Source: Platycnemis pennipes
Lineage: Eukaryota; Arthropoda; Insecta; Odonata; Platycnemididae
Reading direction: 5' to 3'
Length of the DNA: 64,000 nt
NCBI GenBank assembly: GCA_933228895.1
Contig: OW121853.1
Location: 77,360,645-77,424,644, forward strand
Shown here in pieces: positions 24,901-35,637 of this stretch. The first letter of the stretch is position 1; each line of letters opens with the position of its first letter. The position numbers and the translations under genes are program-made. The notes under the pieces are model-generated. The model ran no database searches and had not been told where the DNA came from. It was given only the letters and a program-made list of their open reading frames with translations.

Positions 24901-26280
24901 CAAGGTAAAAATATTTGATTTTAAAGCTTCTACCTTTTTAATTGCTTGAATGTGAACCTAAGTGTTCCACAAATGTCCAGTACTGGGCTGAACTCACATC
25001 TCAGTATGTGTCCACAAATTCAAATCGGACTTCCCAGTTGATTACTATGCATAAACACACAAACACACCTTTTATAACTGAATTTATCACTCTAATCAAT
25101 AGAAAACTACTTGTACGCGATACCCTGAAAGCCACCATGAGGGTGTGTGGCGGCAAACTAAGACAAATTCATATAATTACTCTTGAATCCAATAAGCTGA
25201 CATTGTTGCAATTTACACTGTGATAATGGATCGTAACTGAATCTCTCTCATGCTCCAATGAGTGGAAATCTCTAGATAATGCAATCTATGAAGTCTAGAA
25301 TTTAGCTTCTGATTGTAAGACAAACCCACTTTCTTTCGGAAGTACTGAAGGGGAACAAAAAATAGTCTCAGATTTGTGTAAATAGTGTAGGTACTACATT
25401 TAAATTTGTCATAATGCTCTCCTGCCATCATTTTAATGAAATAAAACCCCCGCTTATTTTCCTTTCTAGATGGAAGACCTCTCTCTTTTATATTAGTTTG
25501 AAAACTTGTTTTTGCTGAAGCGATTTATTGCATTACAACATCCAGTTAACTTCTGTCTTATATCAACAGGTTCACGACTGCTATGATAAAAGAAACCATA
25601 ACATTCTCTCTGGTCCAGAGGAATGGTTTCAGTCACTTGTGCCTAAAGTGGGATTGCGTACAATTATAATATCAACAGTGAGTGCATATCTTCAGCAAGA
25701 AGCATCCCTAGCCAATATTATGGGCATATATAAGGAACCAGAATTCTTGGACCATTTCTTCATGTATGGTTTGTCACATATTAACCAGGATTTTTCTCAA
25801 GATGTATACCATAAAATATATGTTGTGCAGTAAGTATAGTTTTGATTACTGAACCTTGTCTATGTATAAATTAATGGTGCATAAATCTTAAAATATACAT
25901 GTTTAACACTTCATTTAGCCAGCCATTCATAAATGAAAAGCAAGTTGGCGCACATTCAATAAATATAAGATATTACAGCAAACACTAAAGTGTGGGATAA
26001 GCTATAGATTACCAGTAAACTAATTAATTGCTAAGCCCCACCAATATAAACTTTCATACTGAATTTTCAATTTACAAAAGAGGCATTTTTTTGTTTTCTT
26101 TTGAGGAATTGGTGAAGACTTGTGGTGAAGAATGTGTGATTATGGCTTTTGACTGTTTGGTTTCATTGCAGGATTGAAGGTTTCAGCGATGATATTGAGC
26201 TAAAATATCTTCCAACTGCTCTCACAAGGTACAAGTTGCCGAAACACTTGAACAAATTGCTCACAGACATGAGTATGTAA
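9934..26280 (+). CDS. SEFIR-domain single-pass receptor, IL-17-receptor-like, 11 coding exons, 493 aa
   Basis: Exons: 9934-10014, 11053-11095, 14766-15019, 15187-15362, 16659-16776, 19390-19446, 19533-19629, 20619-20774, 21598-21728, 25570-25829, 26172-26280. They total 1482 nt; all donors are GT, all acceptors AG, and every phase joins. The start ATG gives a hydrophobic signal peptide (about residues 1-22). The ectodomain (to about 289) is cysteine-rich with N-glycosylation sequons (NTS, NFT, NYT, NSS, NNT). One membrane helix spans about 290-315, followed by RKNR. The cytoplasmic part (316-493) has a SEFIR fold pattern: strand DIEILLLYPRD with MALMKTFKKLLE (from 339), then HDCYD, GPEEWFQSLV and a TIIISTVS strand. 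Family knowledge: SEFIR domains pair with SEFIR adaptors such as Act1 in IL-17 signalling. The ectodomain is too diverged to assign a subtype. The introns are full of transposons. Confidence 0.9.
10535..10790 (-). repeat. SINE family 2 copy in intron 1
   Basis: On the minus strand it starts with a tRNA-like head: TGGCCTAGAGG as an A box, then TAGAGCACTGACC and GGTTTAAATCC as a B box (10790 back to about 10725). The body shares the GTGAAATTCACACTT block with the 8.3-kb copy. Confidence 0.65.
11926..13269 (+). repeat. Candidate solo LTR in SEFIR intron 2
   Basis: Starts TGTAACGG and ends GGTACA, with the 4-bp sequence ATAC directly on both sides (11922-11925 and 13270-13273), as expected for a Ty3-type target duplication. 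It carries a TATA box (GGTATAAAGAGGCG, about 12239-12252) resembling the one in the LTR at 3261, followed by a CpG-rich leader-like segment. 1344 bp is long for an LTR and the terminal inverted repeat is weak, so the right edge is the uncertain part. The ORF at 12163-12570 falls inside and is not a gene. Confidence 0.5.
14085..14654. mobile_element. hAT non-autonomous element, intron 2, with 8-bp TSD
   Basis: Perfect 8-bp duplication CTTATAAT at 14077-14084 and 14655-14662. Terminal inverted repeats are TAGGGATGGATCGGTT and, on the other strand, TATTGATGGGTCGGTT. Both subterminal regions are packed with GAACCG / CGGTTC units, the layout of transposase-binding repeats in hAT elements. 570 bp, no transposase. 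Confidence 0.9.
15363..16658. other. SEFIR intron 4
   Basis: About 1.3 kb of AT-rich DNA. No recognisable repeat family or further exon was seen. Confidence 0.5.
18120..18330 (+). repeat. Possible tRNA-derived SINE in SEFIR intron 5
   Basis: Contains GAGTAGGTAAAGTG followed about 30 bp later by GGTTGAGTTCC, which resembles degenerate A and B boxes. The body does not clearly match the other SINE families here. The rest of the 2.6-kb intron (16777-19389) shows only AT-rich DNA. Confidence 0.3.
19720..20032. mobile_element. hAT MITE in SEFIR intron 7
   Basis: Ends TAGTGGTTCTGAACC and GGTTGGGAATCACTT form imperfect inverted repeats. Flanks TTCTAGAC (19712-19719) and CTCTAGAC (20033-20040) match at 7 of 8 positions, fitting an aged 8-bp hAT duplication. 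313 bp, no ORF. Confidence 0.8.
22314..23620. mobile_element. pogo/Tigger-like DNA transposon remnant in SEFIR intron 9
   Basis: Flanked by TA on both sides (22312-22313, 23621-23622). Ends CAGTAAAACCCCTCTTTTA and, inverted, CAGTAAAACCTCTCCTTTA are near-identical, as in the pogo/Tigger branch of Tc1/mariner. 1307 bp. The middle holds degraded coding-like sequence, including acidic GAAGAGGAGAATGA repeats. The right half repeats an AGTTATGCAACC...ACAATC module about 190 bp apart. No intact transposase frame. Confidence 0.8.
22862..22915 (+). repeat. 18-bp tandem repeat, three units
   Basis: GAAGAGGAGAATGACATA is repeated three times in a row with almost no change. It lies inside the pogo-like element and would encode EEENDI-type acidic repeats on the plus strand. 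Confidence 0.8.
24323..24852 (+). mobile_element. AA/TT-target MITE, copy 2 (SEFIR intron 9)
   Basis: 530 bp, highly similar to copies 3 and 4. Ends TGGGGTCGTTTACC and GAGTAAACGCCCCCA. Flanked by CAA on the left and TTA on the right with no duplication. The CRE palindrome TGACGTCA is conserved at 24674-24681. Confidence 0.9.
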
Positions 26281-26820
26281 GTAAAAAAAAACTTATTTTT
26301 GCTGAAATGCAGATTAGTGTGGAGATTAAAGAGAAAACAGAATCAATTATTTCCATCTATTCCAGCATCAGATCTCATGAAGTCACTCTTGAAATGGACC
26401 TACAGGTAGAAGGGAACACCTATGAGGAATTCATTAAATCTTGGGAAGATCTAAAATTGTTCAAGACAGTAAATGAGAATTACCTTCATCAGATTCTGAA
26501 CGTGGAAGCAGGATGAGACCTGAGATATTGAAAGACTACATTTGGGTGGTATACTTCAATTTTGAGCTTCAAATGGACTGACAGTGGAGATAATTGAAAA
26601 GCACTCCGTCATCTTGGGAGGATAAGTAAGAGCACTTGGTCACGCAAGCACCAATGATATACTAAATCTCCATATTGACGCCATTGTTCAAGACCACAAG
26701 GCTCAGAAGTTTGAGACTGATCTCCCCTTAACATGAATGCCTCCAAGCATCAGTAAAGAGTGGTGAATTACTTCAACATTTGAGAGCTTCAGTGTCAAAT
26801 AAATTCTTGGGTGCTAACCT
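26281..26820 (+). other. Probable 3' UTR of the SEFIR receptor gene
   Basis: Follows the TAA directly, and AATAAA lies at about 26798-26803. A 69-codon frame at 26307-26516 sits here but has no support as an exon. Confidence 0.5.
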
Positions 26821-27425
26821 CTACTTATAGTTGACTATGCCACGAAATGATAACATTATTCTCATCAAAAAATGAAAAGTGAAGGTTACCTTCACATTCT
26901 GCCTATGCCAAGGTTAGAGGGACTACATAAAATACTCACTCTTCTTTGAAGAAATGCTGGAAGGTCTTCTAGAGGCACTTATCCCTAAACAATTTAGGGA
27001 AATAGCTATTTCGATCCAAGCTATCAGCTAATTTTGAAAGCTGCAAATAGGACTTCATAAAAAACATCAAAGACAGCTCAGAACCAAGGGAAAATTAACC
27101 TCAATGAAATGGATTCATTTCCTAATGTTAGCCGTAACAACACAGGTTCCCTTAGGGTCAGATTATCATTTATAATATTGTAAATACGACAACATCTGTG
27201 ATCTCCTTTAGCTCTTATCTACAGAAATTCAAGTGTTTTAACAGTGTATATTCTTCTTGTGGTTTAATTATGCAGTGACTGAATATAAATTCCTTTAAGA
27301 GCCAATCAAGAGAAGTGAAAATGAAGCAGAAAAATTATCACTCAGGTGTCATCAGTTGAAGGAGAGGAGAAAATTTCTCCTACAACATTTAATTCTTTCA
27401 CATTGAAGAAAATGAAACCGGCACT

Positions 27426-28265
27426 GTGTGTTTGATGAGGTTGGTGTGGTGGCTAGGGGTGCTGACTTCCCATTCTGAAGGCCCCAGTTCAGATACCAGC
27501 TTTGGCAGATTTTTCAGAGAGCTGCATAAAGAACAAATGAGTTCAGTCGCCATCAATGGGGTCGTTTACCATATTTTTTTTATTGCTGAATCTGATGGAG
27601 TTTGTAAAATAAAAATACCCGTATTTTTCCGTTTTTTGATCCGTCAATTATTTCCAGAGTTATAAGCGGCGAAAAACTGAGGTTTTTAACCCTTTCAGAA
27701 AAGTGGGCGTGGTGCAACCTCTGACGTATATCGACTTCGTCCAATCACAACTGAGCCCGCGAAGCTACTTTGCCTTATCGCAATGGGGGGACACAGCTGA
27801 CTCGGCCAATGGGAGCGATTGCGTCAGCATCTGTGCAAGCAGACCTTCCGAGAATCCCCCTCCACTACCTTCCCCTCCCCTAAAAGCAGTCAAGGACGGG
27901 AGGAAAATGACGTCAATGTTATCACAGCAGCATTTTCGATGGGCGTCACCTTTTGCTTATTTTAATTTTTGATTTACGAGTGAATGGTTGTGGTTAGAAG
28001 ATTAATTTTTTCACTAAAATTCTTTTTTCGTTTCCATCTAACGATTTCATGTACAAAATTGTGATTTCGGTTCCAAGTAAACGCCCCCATTGTACGGTGT
28101 GTTGAAACAGGGACCACTAGGATTCTTTCATTGGTAGCAGACTGATCCTGACGCAAGGCTTCACTCGATCCTTTCTTTGAAAAATTTCCGACACCTAACA
28201 TTAAATGGCACAAATAACCTTATTTATTATTCACCTCCCCAAACAACAACTATGTATCAGAAGAG
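27426..28265 (+). repeat. SINE family 1 copy split by MITE copy 3
   Basis: The left part (about 27430-27556) matches the SINE head and body (GTGTGGTGGCT, CTTCCCATTCTGAAGG, TTTTTCAGAG). The right part (28090-28265) resumes with the GGACCACTAGG, CTGACGCAAGG and ATTAAATGGCACAAATAACC blocks in the order seen in the intact copies. The MITE sits between AA and TT inside it. Confidence 0.65.
27557..28089 (+). mobile_element. AA/TT-target MITE, copy 3
   Basis: 533 bp, ends TGGGGTCGTTTACC and AAGTAAACGCCCCCA. Flanked by TCAA and TTGT with no duplication. CRE TGACGTCA at 27908-27915. Inserted in a SINE, about 1.3 kb downstream of the SEFIR stop codon. Confidence 0.9.
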
Positions 28266-28335
28266 TGCCTTCAAAAAACATGAGAAATGTGTGGCAATAA
28301 TTAAAAATAATGTTAAAATATACTTTTGCTCACAG

Positions 28336-28515
28336 TTGAGGCAAATATTGGACTTGTGGGGGCTGATTGTGCAATCAGAATTGTTCACGAAAGCAATGAC
28401 CCTCCAAGATAATCTTGCTGCCCTTGATAAACTCCTCTCAAGAAAGACTTCCCAGACAAAAACTGAAGTGATAACCATGCTTCTTCCCATTAAAGCTTAT
28501 GGATATTTGTTGTAA
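28336..28515 (+). CDS. Candidate orphan terminal exon
   Basis: A good acceptor (ACTTTTGCTCACAG, ending 28335) leads into 59 open codons and a TAA. The predicted peptide is helix-forming and gene-like in composition (LRQILDLWGLIVQSELF at its start; AALDKLLSRKT in the middle), unlike the surrounding junk. I do not recognise the family. No upstream exon of the same gene was found between 26.3 and 28.3 kb, so it could be a pseudogene fragment or chance. Confidence 0.3.
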   Translation: MRQILDLWGLIVQSELFTKAMTLQDNLAALDKLLSRKTSQTKTEVITMLLPIKAYGYLL

Positions 28516-29055
28516 CCCAATTATCTTATTACCCCCCAAAAATTACAGTTCAAAGAATGCTTTGATTTTTTTACAGTGGAGGCTGACGCTTTTCAGAATG
28601 ATGCTTTTCAGACTGACGCAAGGTTCAAGAGTTAGAATTTTTGACCTAACTCTATCACAGGAATAGATGCTTTCATTGACCATAGATTTTCTACATAGAC
28701 ATCTCCAGTTGGCGTGTAGCATTGGCCATTTCCGAAAACAAAGTTTGTGCTGGCAGGTACCCGAGTCCTATTACCTCATCAATGTAGAACATTAAGCCCT
28801 ACTATACTATATGGTCTACAGAGACAAATTTTGACCAAACCCTGTTACTGCTATTTTGAAAATCCATCCAGCATCATTTTGCCCACTTAACTTTTAACCA
28901 ATGTTGCAACAGGAAGGCTTGTACAGTAATTAAATAATGAAGACAATCTTATTAAGAACTTTAGTAACTTAGAAGTGTGTGTGTGTGCGCAACAAAGCAA
29001 ACGAATTTCAGTACTAAAGGTCATTGAAATCCCTTTTTTTTGTTTTAAATGATAT

Positions 29056-29283
29056 TTAAATGCTTGATCATCATCAATCTTATGAGTGGCTTTAATCTGT
29101 CGTAAATCTCTTCAAACATACACAACAAATCTCTCTCACATTCTTCATCTTCCATTCATCAGTCCCTCAATTATTGTCTTCATAAGGCCATGTGTCTCCA
29201 GATAAATCTGATTCAGTTGTCTTATTTTTTCAAAGTTTTTAGCACAACTCTCTTTTCTCCCAGACTTCTTAGGATATATGAGG
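29056..29283 (-). mobile_element. LINE B fragment (3' end), minus strand
   Basis: Matches the 3' end of the LINE at 38-39.7 kb and the copy at 58.7 kb: CTTCTCTTTTCTCCCA...CTTCTTAGGA at the right, ATTGTCTTCATAAGGCCAT in the middle, and a CATCATCAATC tail at the left. 5'-truncated and frameshifted. Confidence 0.75.
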
Positions 29284-29715
29284 TGCTGGGGGCTAGATAA
29301 TGGTAAGCCACACACTGAAAAATATTGAGATCTGTACGCCTTTCTTATCTGCTAGACGATGGGAAGCCACTGGCGGAGTATTATTTGAAGAAACCAAGAG
29401 ATGGCAGCACACACCTTGTTGTGATGTATTGCACCAAGACAAAACACCTAATTTAGGGAATTTTTCGAACCTTCAGATTTCACTCCTGTAAAATTTCCTA
29501 AATGTGGCTACCCATTATCTAGCCCCGAGCGCCTCATATATCTTATAAGTATAGTCTAAGGACTAGTCACTTGACAAATTCATTTCATCTTCATCATTCT
29601 TCAATGCATATTAAATAGCTTACAAAATCTTGCCATTTTAAAAACATACTAATATTGCCTAAATTTGAAGATGGTATTTCCAAAAAAAAGGTTAAATAAA
29701 TTGGTGACTGGTTTT

Positions 29716-29860
29716 CCAGGATGTTCTCCACGTCTCTTTATCTTCTCTGTCAAAAGTTTTGCCGTTGCTACAGCAGGCACCTTCAGGACTGAAATGCCAG
29801 CTGCAACTCTAGTGGGATTCTAAAGAGAAGATCAACGTAGATGGAAAACATCCTGATAAT
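29716..29860. repeat. Imperfect inverted repeat
   Basis: CAGGATGTTCTCCACGTCTC at the left pairs with GATGGAAAACATCCTG at the right, and AGAGAAGAT matches TCTTCTCT inward of that. A second inner pair (GTTGCTACAGCAGG / CCAGCTGCAAC) also fits. Probably an old foldback MITE. Confidence 0.55.
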
Positions 29861-31504
29861 ACTGTTACTTTTAAATACACCACTCTGTGGAAACCTTTAC
29901 CAAATTCGAGGCTAGATGCATTTTCATTCATTTGCTTACTGGGGTCCTCATATAAGTACCGTAAACAATTTTATGGTCTGTAAATATAATGAACTTGATA
30001 GAAAGCATTTGATGGTATTAAAACATTTTTTTTGTTCTTAATCGAATGCATGAAATTAAGCATGAATCATCATGAATCTTTCGCTTATCTCAATAATTTC
30101 AAGGGTGAGATGGGCCACGCCACTTCTCAGTCCTTGAACCTCCCCATTTCCCTATCTCATTCTGGACCTGACATCCTAATCCTTCATGTTCTCTGTGTAA
30201 ATGATGCCCCAGATCTCCCATATTTAATATAAATAACATTATACACAAACATTTTCTAGAATAACCCAATCAAACCATTCATTTAATGATTAGTTAGTAA
30301 TGGTTGGGAATGCCATTGAAGTGCTGCCAGGGATTCAGGTCAGGGACCTGATGAGATATTATAAACTAAGCCTTTTTTTGTAAGTAAATCAGTATTAATG
30401 ATGAAGTATTAAATGGCAGAAAAGGGTTTTACTTTTTTATGCCAATAACAAAATAAGACTTTCTTACATCATATTTGGTTTGAGATCTTAAATGTACTAA
30501 TGAGGTCTACAATCAGTTGAAGTTTTAATGGTGTTGGCTGTTTGCATAAAATTCAACTGCAATATTCTCTTCATGTTGTACAGCAAGAACTTAATTATTA
30601 TGGCATAATGAGTCAACTTAATGAAAATACTCCTGTTATTGTCTTTGAAGTTTCCACTGTGCCAACTGACATCAAGCTTGGGAAGTTTATTCAACTTTTT
30701 GTTATTATTTATACCTTGTACTTTATAGTCAATTCTTCAATAAAGGTTTACATTAATACATTGACGTGTTTGTGAGAAAACTAAATTTCTTTACAGAACA
30801 TTACTCTATCTATAAAAAGAAAATTTTTTGTCTAACTTATGTTCCTCGTCAATCTGGAGTTAGCCCCTGCTTGGTGTAATAAGAATGCTACGAAAAAGTA
30901 AATGAAATATTCACGCACTTATTGAGCCATAAGTTCACACTGATCACATAAAAATTGATCTTGAAGTGAAGGAATCAAAAAGATGGCTAAATTAATTCAC
31001 TCGTCAAACGCACAAAAATATTTTACTTGAGAAAATTACAATACTTGGCTTTGACTGCAATACATGTCACTGGCTACTTGTTTTTTTTATAAAATAAAGA
31101 TAACCTTTGAATTATGCAGAAATTAAGCTAGTTAAATGGCTTTTTGTAGGGTATCTCGACACACAAATAATAGATGTGAGAGATCATAACGAAAGATCAT
31201 ATCAAGTATCACTAAAACATTTTACCAGACATAATACATCCACCTCTGCAAGAAATGTTTTACCTATCCTGCATAGTAGTAGTTCTGTGCTTAGCGGATT
31301 TGAGTAGCAGCAAAAGATGACATTGGTACTACACCACTCCCAGCATAAGAGAAGAATGATATCAACAGGCATTACGCACAGCAACTGTGTTATCTGTCTG
31401 GTCTATTCTATGAACAGAATATCAAAAGATGCTGTTTATAGGCTTTACTTGATGGATTTTCTCTACCATAACTGCGAAACTGAAACTGCAATTTGGGATC
31501 ATGT

Positions 31505-31700
31505 CTGGTGTGTGGTCTGGTGGCTATAGTACTTGCTTTCCATCCTGAAGGTGCTGTTTTGCATCCAAGCGGTAGCAGAGATTTTTCATTAGTCCACTGG
31601 TTCCCACTTGAGTGCTACGTTTAGAACATTTTAAGTGAATTACTCTATCCATCATGTGGAGCATTAAATGCGGGTACCTGGGCATCTTTCATTCAGGGTA
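31505..31700 (+). repeat. SINE family 1 copy
   Basis: Contains GTGTGGTCTGGTGGCT, CTTTCCATCCTGAAGG, TTCCCACTTGAGTGC and a CTCTATCCATCATGTGGA block in the same order as the 48-kb copy. A further degraded tail-like piece (CTACCCTCCCTCCGTTCCCT) lies at 32255-32275. Confidence 0.6.
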
Positions 31701-32544
31701 GACCATAAGGGCTATGTTCTATTTCATGCATCAATTGCATTGATTCTCCATCACTTCAAATGCCGTTCCGTTTTACTTAAGCACATGAAAGCAGTTGGTG
31801 AAATTAAGTGAAATGGATCGACTTTGGTACGGCCTGAAACTTAAATAGGAACATCTAACAGTCATCATTTGTTATGAACTGTAAATAAATTTGGAAAATA
31901 AAAAATGTTAAGAGAGGACTTACTTTAATATAGGCATAAATGCAATGGATGATGAATCAAAAGATGTATCCAAGGTACAAAGAGTTGTGCCCAAAGAATA
32001 AGTAATAGGATCCAAGGTAAGCAACTACCTGATGACATCATCCCAACAACTACACCATCTATTCCACAGTGTATTTGGAGCAAGGAGGTCCTCCTTGGCT
32101 TCGGAGTGGCCCAATTCATATTTTCATGCTGTTTGCAGGCCAATTGAAGCCCAAAATGAAGCACTTCAATGTGTGAAATGGTATGGCTTAATGTGAACCA
32201 AAGTGACCCGTGCAAAATACAGGGCATCCTTATGCTTATGACATGGTTTTGCTCTACCCTCCCTCCGTTCCCTAAAACATACCTACTTACACCTTAATAT
32301 CCAACTCTCTAAATGATTGCAAACTGTTATACCTGTCAGTCAACCCCTTCAACTAACTAACAAACTATGCAATGCCACATAAAAATACATTTAAAACAAC
32401 AATGATTTCCATGTTGGACATTACCATCAGGTTAAAAACGGCAATTTTATTTATGGCCCCAAGATGAAAACACCGTATCTCAGTTTGTACACGAAGTATC
32501 AGTTAAAAATATCATATCATACAAGAAAAAAGAGTGAGAAAATT

Positions 32545-33435
32545 GCACCCTGTCTCCCATACATTTCAATGTATATGTTGAAAAAGCCATCAATGAAACC
32601 ATATGAAGGCTTTATGAATGAAAAACCACACAGCTAAGCTTGCTACGATACACTAAAAACATAACCATCATGGGAGACAGAAATATGCTCAAAGAACACC
32701 ATAGTCAGCATAGGAAGGACAATGGTCAGATATCACCTGAAGATCAATAGAAAGAAAACTAAGGTCACCACATGCAGTAGAAGATATGAGGCCAAGACCA
32801 GTCTTTAACTAGGATAACAAAAGCTTGAAGAGGTAATAGAGTATTGTTATTTAGGAAGCCAAGTAACCAGCTATGGACAAAGCAAGAAGGAAACAATATA
32901 GCCCAGGTGAAGAGGGCATTCTACCTAAAGAAGAATCTACTAATGGCTTGAAAAACAAGTATGGAAATGTGTAAACAATTTGCCACAACATATATCATGT
33001 TTATTTATGGAAGTGAGACATGGACGACAACAATGGCAGAAAAGTCAAGGCTGGAAGCATTCAAAATAAGGTGCTACAAAGAATGATTAAGATTAAATGG
33101 ATCGACCGAGTGACAAACAACGAAGTCTTAAGAAGAGTGGGAGAAAAGAGAAGTCTGCTGAAAACTTAAAAAAAAGATGGGGTAACTTATTTGGCCTTAT
33201 CTTGAGACATGATGGCCTGATGAAGACAGTTGTCAAGGGAAAAGTGAGCAGGATGAATGGAAAAGGAAGGCCATGAATGAGATATATGGAACTAGTTATG
33301 AAGGACGTGAAAGAGAAAATCATGGAGTATCTGAAATGGAGGAAATACGTGAGTATGAAGAGGTTAGCCAATAGGAGAATCAAATGGAGAGCTGCGTCAC
33401 AGCAATCTTTACAGGAGATACTAATTATGATCAAA
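32545..33435 (+). mobile_element. LINE B copy, 5'-truncated and degenerate
   Basis: Aligns by eye with 38860-39715: AAAGCCATCAATGAAA, TTAGGAAGCCAAGTAACCAG, GGATCGACCGAGT, GTGGGAGAAAAGAGAAGTCT, GATGAAGACAGTTGTCAAGG and GAGAGCTGCGTCA all occur in order. Many frameshifts and stops. Confidence 0.85.
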
Positions 33436-34581
33436 TTTTTTCTCACATATTTATAGCATTGCACATAAAACAAATTAAGTACAAGCAAATACAGCCAGAA
33501 ACCTAATTACCTACACAGTGATATAAATATACATTAATATTAATATACAGGGTGAAAATAAATTTGCATAGTAGGAGGATGGCACAAATAGAAAGGTGGC
33601 TTTTTGAGAAAATGAGGCAAAGGAATGAATTGCGTAATCAGAGGGATTCTGAAAAGCATATAGAATTGTAAGAGAGAAAGAGTAAGAGAGAATTTTGTAA
33701 GTGAGAAGTCTCTGGAAAAGAAGGGACACTTTAAAAGGAGTGTAAGGAAACAAAATTTGCTGAGGTGAATACAAAAGCATGCTAATTGCAATTAGGGAAA
33801 AGAGATGCTAACAGGGATGAAGCAAAATAGAAATGGCCCACCGTTAACTATTTTTAATGTGTAGATTATGGTGGGGATAAAATTGAGGTGCCCCGAAAAT
33901 TTTACCTTTATACTTACGTTTATTATGTATACACTTCGTTCATTATACCTTCTCCCTCGTATGTGTAACTGAGGCGCATTAAAAGCAAAGGTTTTCGCGT
34001 TCTTACCCTCAAAGACTTGAATAATTCACTATAATAACTTCGTTCCATAAGGAAAACAGGACCTTCAATCAAGTAATTGCGCTATTAAGTGAGGAATATC
34101 AACTTCTATTGAAGGAATTTTAAACACTTAGATCTAGTGCTTGAACTATCATCACATCATACGCTTGCTAATGTCAACAACGCAGGCTGTCAAACCTGGG
34201 TTTGACTTCGTCTACTTATGCCCTCATAGGATATGGCTATTACTATCATGAGATAGCTAACGCAGAATAAATAGTTGAAGTCCGAGCACCATGGTCGACA
34301 AAGAGAGAAAATTACACTCAAAGGAGAAGCCTCAAGTAACGTGTTCTTATTAGCCTTTTGATGTCGGTCTCCGTCTGGGCCCGGGGCTAATTGCCCCGAT
34401 GGTTAGTTCTCGTTTCGATTCAGTCTGTCTTTCGTAGATCCTGCTCATTTTTCCGACGAGATAGCGATAAATAAAGTTACGGGATTTGGGGTATCGAGTA
34501 ACAGGTCACCTAGTAACAATTATTCAACTTGAAGCAATTTAAGATACGATGTAAGAGTAACCCGTGACGGCGTCCACTTAC

Positions 34582-34685
34582 CTTTGAAATGAAGTTGGGT
34601 GGAGATGTGCCGGAACGCTTCGTGTAACAGCTAAACGATTCTTTCTTGCCCAGACGTCAAAGCTGCCGGCGTATGGACAGGACAT
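34582..34685 (-). CDS. Candidate first coding exon on the minus strand
   Basis: An ATG at 34685 (A at -3) opens 34 codons that run to a strong donor, CAAAG|GTAAGT, at 34582/34581. The patch around it (34.26-34.9 kb) is richer in CpG than its neighbourhood, as promoters often are. The peptide begins MSCPYAGSFDVWARKN and matches nothing I know. No downstream exon was recognised. It may instead be a 5' UTR exon. Confidence 0.3.
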
Positions 34686-34689
34686 GTTG

Positions 34690-34900
34690 ACCGAATAGAG
34701 ACATTTTCCCCGCTACATCGATATATATCGGCGTATTTCTTCAGCCGGTACACCGGTAGTGTACCTACCGAATATATTTTTCATGGGATACACTTCAATT
34801 CTTTCAAACTATTAGTTATAATGAGACAATCATATTCCCTAACATCTTCCTCCTTCGAGTCAATTGGGCAATATATCGAAAATATCGCTGCTGGCGTAAC
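34690..34900. promoter_or_regulatory. CpG-containing promoter-like patch with palindromes
   Basis: Contains CGATATATATCG and CCGGTACACCGG palindromes followed by GTACCTACCG, then AATATATCGAAAATATCG. It lies immediately upstream of the minus-strand candidate exon. Confidence 0.3.
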
Positions 34901-35174
34901 GTTTTCGAGACCAGCGAAAAATCACGAATGCAAAAGCAGACTGGTTTTCTGCACAATATAATACTTACCATAAGTAAAGACGTGAACAAAGAATTTGAAT
35001 GTGATTTTATTTTTCATTGAGTTCCTTTCTTTTAGACTGTCTCTAATGTCACGTTCGTCTAAAGGTCCCGGGTTCGGCTCTGAGATATACTTTGGGCACG
35101 TCCACTTCAACCAAAGATAAGTCGTTCTCTTTGGGCCACAGATTCTGGTTTCCTATTGGCGACACTGGGAAAGG

Positions 35175-35345
35175 TACAGCTTACCCTCGAGCCAAGGTGG
35201 TGAGGTCAGCTTGGTAGCTCAAAGGTTCGAATCCTGGCTCCCACACAGATATTAGCACTGATTTAACATTAAGTTATCCGATGTGACATATAAGCTGTTT
35301 CAGCATCTTAAAACTTAACACTGCTACTGGCCACCTTACCCCGAT
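35175..35345 (+). repeat. tRNA-derived SINE
   Basis: GGTGAGGTCAGCTTGGTAGCTC followed closely by a perfect B box, GGTTCGAATCC (about 35223-35233). The body does not resemble family 1. Confidence 0.5.
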
Positions 35346-35637
35346 GTACTTCACACTTTCCACTGTTCTTCGAATTTCTTGCAATTAATTCTCATTCTGA
35401 TCCTTAGGATGAATCACTTCATTTCAACGTCATGCACGTTGCCATTGAAACTCATTTACATGGGCAGCAAAATTCAACATATAAATGTAGGTATATCAAT
35501 CAGTATGATACACTAAAAAATTATACATACGTTTTTAAAAAATTAAAAACTGTGTTTAAAATGCTACACTCTTCTCCCTATTATATTCTTAAAAAGTATT
35601 TTTATAATTCTTATAAAATTAAATAAAAAAAATAATT

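Noticed and set aside
26307..26516. 69-codon ORF just after the SEFIR stop, as a possible extra exon
   Set aside because: Joining it through GTAAGT at 26277 would need an intron of about 36 nt, too short; the in-frame stop and following AATAAA fit a 3' UTR better.
28257..28490. Minus-strand ORF opposite the candidate exon
   Set aside because: The plus strand has the better splice acceptor and more protein-like composition.
33093..33791. Minus-strand ORFs of 80-130 codons
   Set aside because: Antisense to a decayed LINE copy and to a purine-rich stretch; composition artefacts.
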